This document shows, piece by piece, positions 15,178 through 21,895 of a stretch of DNA of 31,808 bases; the first letter of the stretch is position 1; each line of letters starts with the position of its first letter. Below the pieces are notes generated by a model that was not told the DNA's origin, did no database searches, and was given only the letters and a program-made list of their open reading frames with translations. Source of the DNA: a virus. The position numbers and the translations under genes were made by a program. The stretch spans positions 1 to 31,808 of IMG/VR virus record IMGVR_UViG_3300031576_000229, one strand, 5' to 3'.

Positions 15178-16517
15178 ACGTACACTCCCTGGCTCGACTG
15201 CAAATCCACATAGGCGACGATGTAGCGCAGGCAATCCATCCCATGGTTATCCCGGCCAACCGGTGTTTCCTTCACGCCGGTGGCATTTTCCGCCCATACG
15301 TAAGACTCAACCTCTTCCTCCGTACAGCAGGGCTTCTTCGCCTCGGCCAAATCCAAATCCCGCTCCACGAGCGAATCACGGAGTAGAAAGAGTCTCGGCT
15401 TCCCATCTTTCGCTTTCCTCAGCCGCCCAGCCACTGCCTGCAGTCCGTCGCTGATAGATTTGTAGGCGGCAATGGTTCCTATCTTCAGGTGGCGTTCGAG
15501 CGTCGCGCGGTCTTCGGCGTCGTGATCGCAGACAATGGCCGCCGGCACGGGGTCGCCAGCCACACTCGCCAGAATCAGCGGGGCAAGATCCTCAACGAGG
15601 GACTTGGTACGGTAGATCTCCCGATAGCGGTAGAGCCGCCCGTCCGGATCTTCCGCCCATGCCTGCCAGCAGAATGGATTCGTGAAGCCAAAGTCCACCA
15701 CCCAGTACCGCGGCCAACTCTCAGGGATGTCGAAGCGGTCGATCAAATGAATAGCCGGATCCCAGTCCGTGTAAACCATCCCCTCAGCCATCACCCACAG
15801 ACCCTTGCGAAGCCGCAGGTATCGCACACCAGACAGGTTATCGAGCTTTGAGAGGTACGCCGAGCCATACTCAGTTAGTCCGGACTTTGCGAAGAGCAAT
15901 GGATTGTCTTCGTGCCGCGATTCGAGCAGCCGGCATTTGCCAGCCTCACACCGCTTCTTGAGCCAGTGACGAGGCGATCCCGGGTTGCAGTCCGCGTTCA
16001 GGACCTGATACGGCAGCACGCCGTTGCGCAGGCGCGTCGTCAGGTTGTCCCAGTCCTCTTCCCGTAACTCGATTGCCTCTTGGGCAAAGATCGTGTCGAA
16101 CTCAGTGGACATGATCCTTGCCGGATCATCCATCCCGGCAACGATCACCTCAGAGCCATTCGGATAGGTATAGACCTGACGGTACCTGCGCTGAGGTCCC
16201 GACCTGACAGGGGAGTTCTGGGGCAGGACCTTCTCTTCGAAGGTCACGAGGCCACTCTCAGTGAGGGACGCCCGTGTTTTCCGGGCGATCAGATGGCGCG
16301 AGCCTGGGTACTTGCTCGCACGCAGATGGAGGACTTCCAGGAGCGCCCTGCTTTTGCCCGTGCCCGCCGGCCCGCTCATCAGCAATTCGGCATCGCGAGC
16401 GTAGAACGCCTCGATCGCCGCGCCGCGAGGCTCATACGGCCGCTGGTCCGGCGTGGCCTCGACCTGCCCGCCCTGGACCACCACGATCGCCATAAAGAAG
16501 AGAGAGAGAAGAGACAT
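15174..16517 (-). CDS. Terminase large subunit
   Basis: A 447-residue packaging motor. The ATPase Walker A is GPAGTGKS (residues 49-56) and the Walker B region is TIFAQEAIE; a coupling region is followed by the nuclease domain with YWVVDFGFTNP (first metal-binding Asp), AIVCDHDAEDR and DNHGMDCLRYIV near the end. The start is uncertain. The ATG at 16517 lies 19 bases from the only good AGGAG because a GCA repeat lies between them. An ATG at 16493 begins the conserved part (MAIVVVQGG) but has no ribosome binding site. It is followed directly by the portal gene. Confidence 0.92.
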   Translation of the reverse strand: MSLLSLFFMAIVVVQGGQVEATPDQRPYEPRGAAIEAFYARDAELLMSGPAGTGKSRALLEVLHLRASKYPGSRHLIARKTRASLTESGLVTFEEKVLPQNSPVRSGPQRRYRQVYTYPNGSEVIVAGMDDPARIMSTEFDTIFAQEAIELREEDWDNLTTRLRNGVLPYQVLNADCNPGSPRHWLKKRCEAGKCRLLESRHEDNPLLFAKSGLTEYGSAYLSKLDNLSGVRYLRLRKGLWVMAEGMVYTDWDPAIHLIDRFDIPESWPRYWVVDFGFTNPFCWQAWAEDPDGRLYRYREIYRTKSLVEDLAPLILASVAGDPVPAAIVCDHDAEDRATLERHLKIGTIAAYKSISDGLQAVAGRLRKAKDGKPRLFLLRDSLVERDLDLAEAKKPCCTEEEVESYVWAENATGVKETPVGRDNHGMDCLRYIVAYVDLQSSQGVYV

Positions 16518-16533
16518 TGCTGCTGCTGCTGCC

Positions 16534-16863
16534 TTACTCCTGAAGCATGACGCCGGCGGGAAGCGGCTCATTGGCATGAAACTTCATCGCACGATAGAAA
16601 CCGCCATTCTCTTCACCGTAAAAGCTCATCGACGCGATGATGCTGGCCCAGGCACTCGCATCAACCGTGATCTCAAAAAGCACGGGAGCGCCATCTCTTC
16701 CATTCTCACGCTTCACCATCCGAACAGAGCCGCCGACGCATCGCTGGAAAAACAGGCCATCAGTCAGATGGAATGCGCCAACCAATGACTCAGACAATTG
16801 CGCACCACGTTCCTCGCAAACACGCGTGCCGCCATACCGCATTTCTGGATATTGACTCATCAT
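16534..16863 (-). CDS. Hypothetical protein with FHxTxGLFFQ domain
   Basis: A 109-residue protein. Residues about 31-68 (FHLTDGLFFQR, GGSVRMVKREN, APVLFEI) repeat the whole of the 41-residue gene just upstream; the rest (ASAWASIIASMSFYGEENG) is a helix and tail that the small gene lacks. The start overlaps the previous stop, behind AAGGAG. The position, between small and large terminase, is usually a place for packaging accessories, but no function is known. Confidence 0.6.
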   Translation of the reverse strand: MMSQYPEMRYGGTRVCEERGAQLSESLVGAFHLTDGLFFQRCVGGSVRMVKRENGRDGAPVLFEITVDASAWASIIASMSFYGEENGGFYRAMKFHANEPLPAGVMLQE

Positions 16864-16988
16864 CACTGCTCTCCTTTTGACCCCAGCTCAAAGAGCACAG
16901 GAGCATCAGCCTCTGCACTCTCACGCTTGATGATCTTGACTGAACCATCCAGCTTCTGGAAAAACAAGCCATTGGTAACGTGAAACAT
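16863..16988 (-). CDS. 41-residue paralogue of the downstream gene
   Basis: A short gene with a clear GGAGG ribosome binding site. Its product starts MFHVTNGLFFQKLDGSVKII and ends APVLFELGSKGEQ, matching residues 31-68 of the 109-residue protein encoded next to it. Its stop overlaps the next start. The match to a neighbour in the same register supports that it is real in spite of its length. Confidence 0.65.
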   Translation of the reverse strand: MFHVTNGLFFQKLDGSVKIIKRESAEADAPVLFELGSKGEQ

Positions 16989-16999
16989 AAAACCTCCAT

Positions 17000-17254
17000 T
17001 CAGGGACAGGACCGCGACGGTCGCTCCACCTGAAGCGCCACTGGTTGCAGTGGCTGGTTAAATGTCAGGACAAACAGGTAGACATCACCCCGCCAGAAGG
17101 CGAGCAGACGCTCTCGCCACGAAAGCCTCCATCGCGTGAGCACAGTGCCATCCGCTTGCCGGAACGCAGGCAACGAAGCGTATTCGTCTTGCCCTTCGGC
17201 AAAGACAATCTCCGGCAACTCGACACCAGGTAGAACTGGAGAAACAGGTTTCAT
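17000..17254 (-). CDS. Small phage protein, WRERLLAF type
   Basis: An 84-residue protein. The C-terminal half (TRWRLSWRERLLAFW, DVYLFVLTFNQPLQPVAL) matches a phage hypothetical type that I recall from many phages, found near terminase or DNA metabolism genes. The ATG at 17254 lies at good spacing from AGAAGG; a GTG at 17260 would overlap the previous stop. Function unknown. Confidence 0.6.
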   Translation of the reverse strand: MKPVSPVLPGVELPEIVFAEGQDEYASLPAFRQADGTVLTRWRLSWRERLLAFWRGDVYLFVLTFNQPLQPVALQVERPSRSCP

Positions 17255-17256
17255 CG

Positions 17257-17466
17257 TCACACCTTCTCAGGATCAATCCCGACGTAGACCTCTAGCGCGG
17301 ACTCAGCCCACCAAACTTCAACCTGCCGTCCGTCACCAGCCATATATCGAACCAGGTAAGACCGCTCAGTGGTCAAGAATTCGGCACGACCGATAATCTT
17401 GCCAGTTTCGCTAGACCCAACCAGTTTCACAGCTTGCTGCATCTCGAACTTGTAACCTGTATCCAT
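17257..17466 (-). CDS. Small SH3-like hypothetical protein
   Basis: A 69-residue protein with a central SYLVRYMAGDGRQVEVWW that resembles small SH3-like phage domains (YLVRY...DGR..E.W). Its last 12 residues (LEVYVGIDPEKV) are nearly the same as the end of the small terminase encoded next to it (IKVYVGIDPKRV), so the 3' ends were duplicated. Ribosome binding site GAGGGTG. Function unknown. Confidence 0.55.
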   Translation of the reverse strand: MDTGYKFEMQQAVKLVGSSETGKIIGRAEFLTTERSYLVRYMAGDGRQVEVWWAESALEVYVGIDPEKV

Positions 17467-17468
17467 AA

Positions 17469-18017
17469 TCACACCCTCTTCGGGTCAATCCCGACATAAA
17501 CCTTGATCGTCTGCTCGCCGGTCACCGCATCCTTCGGCTTGCGCTCGCCCATCTCGATCGCGATGTCTTCGAGCGTTTCGCGCCAGGCCTTCTCATTGAA
17601 GAGCCGGCCCGTTTTCGAAGGCGCGAAGCGGATCGCGCCAAGCAACTCCGCATGCTCTTTGAGTGCCGCCACCCGCTCAGCTTTCAGCGCCAGGCCAGAT
17701 GCAAGCGCAGCCTCCGTACGCTGAAGCTTCCGGGCCGCGATTTCCTCGCGGCATTTTTGCCTGTGGTAACTGAGCGTCGAGCTCGCCAGCTTCCGACCAT
17801 AAACCATCCCCCAAAAATCCTGGAGCGCCCGCTCCCGGGTCCCCGCCGCCAGAAGCATCAGGAGCAGATCCATCTGCTCGTCGGTCAGACGGGCGGCATT
17901 GGGGTCCGCAATCGGCGGCGGCACAGTGACCCGCTTGCGCAGCGGCATGGGCTTCGAAAGCTTCTTTGCCCTGCGCTTCGCCGGGTTGGCCTGCTTTTTT
18001 GGCTTCAACTTCGCCAT
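17469..18017 (-). CDS. Terminase small subunit-like protein
   Basis: A 182-residue protein. The N-terminus is very basic (KPKKQANPAKRRAKKLSK), then LTDEQMDLLLMLLAAGTRERALQDFW gives a helix-turn-helix-like region for DNA recognition. The rest (VAALKEHAELLGAIRFAP, NEKAWRETLEDIAIEMGERK) is a helical oligomerisation region of the small-terminase type. It should recognise the packaging site and load the large subunit. Start behind GAGGTGA. It lies a few small genes ahead of the large terminase. Confidence 0.75.
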   Translation of the reverse strand: MAKLKPKKQANPAKRRAKKLSKPMPLRKRVTVPPPIADPNAARLTDEQMDLLLMLLAAGTRERALQDFWGMVYGRKLASSTLSYHRQKCREEIAARKLQRTEAALASGLALKAERVAALKEHAELLGAIRFAPSKTGRLFNEKAWRETLEDIAIEMGERKPKDAVTGEQTIKVYVGIDPKRV

Positions 18018-18151
18018 TCACCTCGAAAAACCTCGAAACCCGAGAGCAGATTTCCGTCACGGTGAGTCCCCGCCAACTACAGCACACACGTGGGACGCGT
18101 AGAAATGGAGCAAATTACGCCCACTCCAGCGCCCCCAGACCGCGCACACAA

Positions 18152-18469
18152 TCAATCCAGCGCGCACGCATCCACTGCTACCACAGATCGGACAATGTAG
18201 TTGTACGAGTAGCCGCCACCCATCAACGGCTCAGCGCTGGGAATCCAGTCCGCCGCAATCTCCTGCAGCGCCAGCGTCAGCGCATCGTGATCGACCGCGG
18301 CGAGATCAATCACCATCCGGATGTTACGCGCGGGGCGCGGCAGCGGATCAGTTGTGCGCACCGGCTCATCCTCATCAACGAGAGCAGCAACAGGCAGATC
18401 AGCCGACATCGCCCATCCTCCATCACTGGTGAGCGCCGGCGCGGCAAAGTCCTGTGGTGTAACCATCAC
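18152..18469 (-). CDS. Hypothetical late protein
   Basis: A 105-residue protein without a recognised domain. The first 50 residues are acidic and proline-rich; the second half (RMVIDLAAVDHDALTLALQE, then GGYSYNYIVRSVVAVDA) looks folded. The start overlaps the previous stop in ATGA and has GAGGATGA upstream. It is one of the first genes of the late operon. Confidence 0.55.
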   Translation of the reverse strand: MMVTPQDFAAPALTSDGGWAMSADLPVAALVDEDEPVRTTDPLPRPARNIRMVIDLAAVDHDALTLALQEIAADWIPSAEPLMGGGYSYNYIVRSVVAVDACALD

Positions 18470-18702
18470 TCATCCTCCCCAAACAAATCAGCCACAGCCC
18501 TACGCTGTGAGCGGAAATGGAGATGCGCGGCGCTGGACTGCGCCTTCGATGGCGCAGGCACCAGCGAAAGGAACTGCTCACACGCATCACGCAACGCAGC
18601 GACCGCGGCCCATAGCTTACGAGCCGCGGCACTCCTCGGATTCTTGACCGTGCGCACGAGCAACGTGATCACCAAGGGGATCGCCACATCGAGGTAGGAC
18701 AT
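18466..18702 (-). CDS. Small hypothetical protein with hydrophobic N-terminus
   Basis: A 78-residue protein. Residues 4-18 (LDVAIPLVITLLVRT) form one hydrophobic segment, followed by a helical, basic body (AARKLWAAVAALRDACEQFL) and an acidic end. It could sit at the membrane. The start has an AGGG site a few bases ahead and its stop overlaps the next start. Function unknown. Confidence 0.5.
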   Translation of the reverse strand: MSYLDVAIPLVITLLVRTVKNPRSAAARKLWAAVAALRDACEQFLSLVPAPSKAQSSAAHLHFRSQRRAVADLFGEDE

Positions 18703-18794
18703 TCCATCCCTCCAAAGAAAGAAGTCGGCGACCCACCGATGCCCCCAGCGATCGCCGACCAGAAAGGATTCACAAAAGAATCATCAGGTTCACT

Positions 18795-18859
18795 GTGTAA
18801 GTCTTACACGATCCGGCCCGCACAATCAATCCAATTGTCACGATTGGTTTCACGTGACA
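18795..18859. promoter_or_regulatory. Operator-like palindromes upstream of late operon
   Basis: A perfect palindrome GTGTAAG-T-CTTACAC (18795-18809) and a second dyad TGTCACG (18836-18842) with CGTGACA (18853-18859) lie about 90-160 bases upstream of the late gene at 18702. A possible leftward promoter (TTGATT, 17 bases, TAAGAC on the minus strand) overlaps the first palindrome. This fits a regulated start for the late operon, but the promoter is weak and unproven. Confidence 0.45.
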
Positions 18860-18909
18860 CGGGATGTGACGCGCGGTCTGCGGCTCTCCACGTCTCGGGC
18901 TGCTTGCGC

Positions 18910-18973
18910 GCGCGGGAGCCAGCCGCCGCCGCTTTGTCACGCGGACCGCACTACTGGCGGCTGGCTCCCGCGC
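18910..18973. repeat. Perfect 18-bp inverted repeat
   Basis: Arms 18910-18927 and 18956-18973 are exact complements (GCGCGGGAGCCAGCCGCC and its reverse) around a 28-base loop. The surrounding 18703-19076 has no convincing gene. There is no T run after it on either strand, so it is not a simple terminator. It could be an RNA structure or a protein-binding site, such as one for packaging. Confidence 0.75.
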
Positions 18974-19076
18974 TGCCCAGTTCTCCACGGCATCCCACCG
19001 CACGCGGTCTCGGTCTCGGTCTCCAGATGAGAGAGTTGCGCCATTCACGGCCCGAGGTGTAGGATGCAATCAACTG

Positions 19077-19227
19077 GCAGTGGTAAATACCCTAATGGCT
19101 GAGGACACTGCTGAACCGGGAGGGCGAAAGCACTCCCACAAATCGATAGCCCGTAAAGGGCGAACGAGCGCTCGCGATAGAGTCACATCACGCGAGCGGC
19201 ACGGCCCGGATCAACGTCCGGGCTTTT
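19077..19227 (+). ncRNA. Candidate structured small RNA with terminator
   Basis: Read on the plus strand this stretch has five hairpins in a row: GCAGTG (19077-19082) with CACTGC (19106-19111); GGGAG...CTCCC around 19117-19138 with a GAAA tetraloop on a GC step; a GCCC/GGGC hairpin near 19150-19162; CGCTCGCG with CGCGAGCG around 19170-19200; and a terminator, GCCCGGA (19204-19210) with TCCGGGC (19217-19223) followed by TTTT. The order fits a discrete RNA of about 150 bases. Its end lies antisense to the last codons of the gene 19211-19615. A promoter is not clear (a weak TTGCGC to TAGGAT around 19035-19065). No family recognised. Confidence 0.5.
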
Positions 19228-19615
19228 GCTTTTGCTGCTGCTGCTGCAATTCCTGGGACGGAGTAAGAAGATTCGTCGGTGCAGCCGCCGCCGCCGCCGC
19301 TTCCTCACTCACAGGCTCGGCAATCTCCCCATACCGCATCGCACTCAGCAGCCGAGCCTTTTCCCGCTCACACTCACTAAGCTCCCGTATGATCGCCGCT
19401 TTGAGCTCCTTGTATTTCGCATCCAGACGGCGGCGCTCTTCTTCAAGCCAGCCCACACGCTCATCGAGAAACACATAGTCCAGGGAGAAGTTCAGCCGTT
19501 CGGTGTCCGAGATTGCGCGGAAGATCTTCCGCGCCGCACGCTCCACCTGATCCACGCGCTTCTCGATGTCCACGTTTCGTTGCAGGCCGGCCTGCAGTTT
19601 GAGCAAATCCGCCAT
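19211..19615 (-). CDS. Coiled-coil protein with polyalanine and polyglutamine tail
   Basis: A 134-residue, strongly helical and charged protein (VDQVERAARKIFRAI, LEEERRRLDAKYKELKAAII, CEREKARLL) likely to form a coiled coil. The tail has a run of eight alanines (from a GCC repeat at 19283-19300) and then five glutamines (from the GCT repeat at 19234-19248 read in another frame). The ATG at 19615 has GGAGG upstream. It is the most upstream minus-strand gene and is separated from the late operon by 500 bases. Scaffold or regulatory roles are possible; nothing decides. Confidence 0.55.
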   Translation of the reverse strand: MADLLKLQAGLQRNVDIEKRVDQVERAARKIFRAISDTERLNFSLDYVFLDERVGWLEEERRRLDAKYKELKAAIIRELSECEREKARLLSAMRYGEIAEPVSEEAAAAAAAPTNLLTPSQELQQQQQKQKPGR

Positions 19616-19652
19616 ACGAAATGACCCCCCCTCCTCGCGCATGTTACACGAC

Positions 19653-19680
19653 TTGCAATCCGTTTCGTTCGTGGTATAGT
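19653..19680 (+). promoter_or_regulatory. Sigma70-type promoter
   Basis: TTGCAA (19653-19658), 16 bases, then TATAGT (19675-19680), reading right. It is followed within 80 bases by a terminator, so it should make a short RNA. Confidence 0.6.
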
Positions 19681-19686
19681 ACGTCC

Positions 19687-19766
19687 ACCATTTGGCGCTT
19701 TACTTCCGTGGAGCGCCGCGATTCGATCAAGGGCCGCCATCTCCGTGTGCGGCCCTTTCGCTTTTC
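19687..19766 (+). ncRNA. Candidate 80-base small RNA
   Basis: This lies between the promoter at 19653-19680 and an intrinsic terminator. It has a first hairpin GGCGCT with AGCGCC (about 19694-19719) and a terminator stem of nine pairs, AAGGGCCGC (19729-19737) with GCGGCCCTT (19749-19757), followed by a T-rich tail. There is no open reading frame with a ribosome binding site. Start and end are predicted from these signals only. No family recognised. Confidence 0.6.
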
Positions 19767-20023
19767 AGCCACTCCCCTTCGAACTCCTGCTGCTGCTGCT
19801 GCTGCCAACTCCAGATTGATTCCCGCTCTTGCCGCCGGTCGAGATCGGGGGAGACTCGCGTGGATGCGGCCAAAGCGCCGCGGCTTTTCTCACAGTTGGC
19901 AGGAGCACACGTATTGGATGGATGGGCCGGGCCACGCCTGACGCCGAGGCCCTGAGCATCCCCCTTCGCACGGTCCTCGCTTACAGCGCCTCGCTATCGC
20001 GCTGTCCGGAGATTGAAGGCTGT

Positions 20024-20087
20024 CCGCCCGCCACCGCCGCGCCCCGAAAGAGAGTTCAAAGTTTCGGGGCGCGGCGGCGGCGGGCGG
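20024..20087. repeat. 26-bp inverted repeat (large hairpin)
   Basis: Arms 20024-20049 and 20062-20087 pair at 25 of 26 positions around a 12-base loop (GAGAGTTCAAAG). The stem is almost all G and C apart from three A-T pairs at the loop end. The stability and the short loop suggest an RNA hairpin or a cruciform-forming DNA site. Confidence 0.85.
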
Positions 20088-20192
20088 AGGGAAAGGGCGC
20101 TGGCACGGCCGTCCCGGCGTACGTTTCTGCCGCCCGCTCCGGGGCTGATCGGATGCTGCGCGGCTTCCATTTAGACAACGCCCTACCGGGCT

Positions 20193-20325
20193 AAAAATGT
20201 GGAACGCGCCCAGAGCAGAAGAGAGGGCCGCGCCACTGCCGCCTTCCACCTGGACGTGCGGGAAGTTGCAAGCGGCGGCAGCGGCGCGGCCCTCGACGTG
20301 CAGGAAGAGCGCGTCCCACATTTTT
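20193..20325. repeat. Nested 133-bp dyad (giant hairpin)
   Basis: Three nested stems: 20193-20209 with 20309-20325 (16 of 17 pairs, ending in an A run and a T run), 20223-20243 with 20274-20294 (20 of 21 pairs, starting GAGGGCCGCGCC), and 20243-20247 with 20261-20265 in the inner loop. The A/T-run ends could let it terminate transcription from either side. No gene overlaps it with support. Confidence 0.85.
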
Positions 20326-20497
20326 CCTCTATTCGGAAGGCGAAGCGCCGTTAGATTCGGAAGCGGCCAAAGCGCCGCGGCTTCCATACAATTTTCCTTT
20401 GCGTCTGTGACGCGGACGTTGGCTTGTATCCCGCGAGCAGTCCACGGGATTCGGACGTTGGACCACTCACCAGGCAGGGGGTTCCCTTCGAACGTCA

Positions 20498-20794
20498 TGG
20501 TCTGTTCGTGTGTGTGGTTTGTGTGGCCGTGGCTGGCGTCGTGCGGGCTGGTGCTTTTGTTCGTGCGTTCCGGGTGGCCGCGCGCGTGCGTGGTTTTGCC
20601 GCGCCGGCGTCGCCGTTGGCGCGCCGGTCGCTCGCTCTCTTTGCTTCGCGTTGCCCTGGCTCGCGGTCGCGCGGGCTGCGGGTTTCCCGGTGGCGGCCGC
20701 GCCCGCCGGTCTCCGGCGTCGGGCGCTCGCGCGTGTTTCGTCGGTGGGTCATTGTTTCGTTCTTTTTTCTTTCTTTTTTTGCTTCTGGTTGTTG
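20498..20794 (+). other. Adenine-depleted tract 1
   Basis: The plus strand has a single A (20751) in 297 bases; 20498-20750 has none. The tract is rich in G, C and T, starts with a GTGTGTGG stretch and ends in a T/C-rich stretch just before a promoter. Frames stay open here only because stops on either strand need A or T partners that are missing; no ribosome binding site or conserved domain supports a protein. Confidence 0.9.
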
Positions 20795-20820
20795 ACACAC
20801 GTGTGCACAGGTGTTAATAT
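20792..20820 (+). promoter_or_regulatory. Consensus sigma70 promoter with internal palindrome
   Basis: TTGACA (20792-20797), exactly 17 bases, TAATAT (20815-20820). A perfect ten-base palindrome CACACGTGTG (20796-20805) begins in the -35 and fills part of the spacer, as an operator would. It reads into the second adenine-depleted tract, so that tract is probably transcribed. Confidence 0.75.
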
Positions 20821-21438
20821 GTGTGTGTTGGTGGCGGTGGTTGCTGGTGGTTGGTGCGGTCGGTTCCGCGCGCGGCTGCTGGCCTTTTCCTGGGGGTGCT
20901 TCATGTCCGCTTCTTCTTTCGTTCGTCTCTTTGGTTGTGCGCCGGCTGGTCTCTGGCTGGCCTTCCTTTTCCTGCGCCCTGCGCGTGGCTGCTCGGTTTG
21001 CGGCGGCTTCGGCTGGGCTTCCTGCTCGTCGCTGGCTCGCGTTCGCGGGCTGGCCTGATCGTTTCGTTTCCCGCCGGCGTGGCTCGGTCGCGCCGGCGCT
21101 TTCCTTTTGGGGGTGGCCGTGGCTTCTTCTTCTCGCTCTTCTTCCGCTTCTCTTCCGCGCTGCGCTTCGTGCGCTGGCGCTGGGCTGCTGCCTGGCGCGG
21201 TCGTTTGCCCGGCGTGCGGCGGGCGGGGCCGGGTTGCTGCTGCCTCGCCGGCGGGTTCGTCCGCGCCTGCCTCGGTTTGCGCCGGCGCGTGCTGGTCGTC
21301 GGGCGCGGGGCTGCCTTGCGCCGCGTGCGTGGCTTCGCGCCGGGCTGCCTTGCGGGCGTCGGTTCGTCCGGCCTCGCGGTGGGCGGGCGGGCCCTGGCTG
21401 CCCCGCGCTTCTTCCGCGCCGGCGGGTTCGCTTTTCGG
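20820..21438 (+). other. Adenine-depleted tract 2
   Basis: Only two A (20903 and 21058) occur in 619 plus-strand bases; 21059-21438 is 380 bases with none. From 21439 to 21799 A stays scarce but returns. It begins directly after a consensus promoter, so an RNA with nearly no A is expected. It contains G runs (GGCGGGCGGGGCCGGG near 21219) and pyrimidine runs (CTTCTTCTTCTCGCTCTTC near 21124). Overlapping open frames exist in several registers on both strands; they are a by-product of base composition. Confidence 0.92.
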
Positions 21439-21799
21439 ATGATCGGGTCGGCGGCTGGATGGTTCAGAACTCGCCTCGCCGCTGTCGTTTTTTGGGGGTT
21501 TCGCGTGCGCTTTCTTTCGCTTCTTTTCTTTTTGGCCTGGCTGCTCGCGGCTTGGTGGGCTGTCGCCGCGCCGCGGCTGGAATTCAGGCGATCAGGTCGG
21601 GTCTCGCTCGCCTGGCTGCGGCCGGATCGGCGGGGCGTGGGCGCACACCTCGTGCGGCTGCCGCTTCCGATCTGGTGCTCGCGCTGGCTGTGGCTGTGCC
21701 GCGCTTGCGGCACGGGGCACACTGCGCGCAGGCTCCGCCGTGTTTCGTCGGTGGGTCATTGTTTCGTTCTTTTTTTTTCTTTCTGTTGCTTTTTTGTGC

Positions 21800-21828
21800 T
21801 TGACGACACGTATTCACATATGTAATAA
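21800..21828 (+). promoter_or_regulatory. Sigma70 promoter for early operon
   Basis: TTGACG (21800-21805), 17 bases, TAATAA (21823-21828), with a palindrome ACATATGT (21816-21823) touching the -10. It lies 68 bases upstream of the ATG at 21896 and is the likely start of the rightward early operon. Confidence 0.7.
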
Positions 21829-21895
21829 TGTGCCATCAGATCGAGACAAACGGTACACGCGCGCGGCCACATTCGCGCGCAACACGGAGGAAATC

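Larger units (their letters stand above)
19866..20383. repeat. 21-bp direct repeat pair
   Basis: An exact 21-base repeat beginning GCGGCCAAAGCGCCGCGG occurs at 19866-19886 and 20363-20383. Each copy can fold on itself (GGC/GCC), and the second extends into a hairpin closed by GGAAGC (20360-20365) and GCTTCC (20380-20385). The copies bracket the two large hairpins, as if they bound one unit. The whole of 19770-20490 holds no convincing gene. Confidence 0.7.
20733..21775 (+). repeat. 36-bp direct repeat at the end of each A-poor tract
   Basis: An exact 36-base repeat (starting GTGTTTCGTCGGTGGGTCAT) occurs at 20733-20768 and 21740-21775, 1007 bases apart. Each copy is followed by a T/C-rich run and then a consensus promoter, so tract, repeat, pyrimidine run and promoter form a cassette present twice. 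Confidence 0.9.

Noticed and set aside
18770-19069. Minus-strand frame of 99 codons in the late control region
   Set aside because: It crosses the perfect 18-bp dyad, is low in complexity, and lacks a ribosome binding site.
19890-20798. Minus-strand frame of 302 codons across the hairpins
   Set aside because: It runs through both giant dyads and the T-free stretch, starts with GTG without a ribosome binding site, and has no domain.
20901-21722. Minus-strand frame encoding a very basic, disordered 273-residue protein
   Set aside because: The strand has almost no T, which removes stops and forces Arg, Lys, Pro, Ala and Ser. A histone-like protein cannot be excluded, but nothing beyond composition supports it.
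20811-21825. Long overlapping open frames of about 330 codons on the plus strand
   Set aside because: They exist because A is missing, so stops cannot form. The products are low-complexity Arg/Ala/Leu/Cys/Trp strings in two frames at once, with no ribosome binding site or domain.
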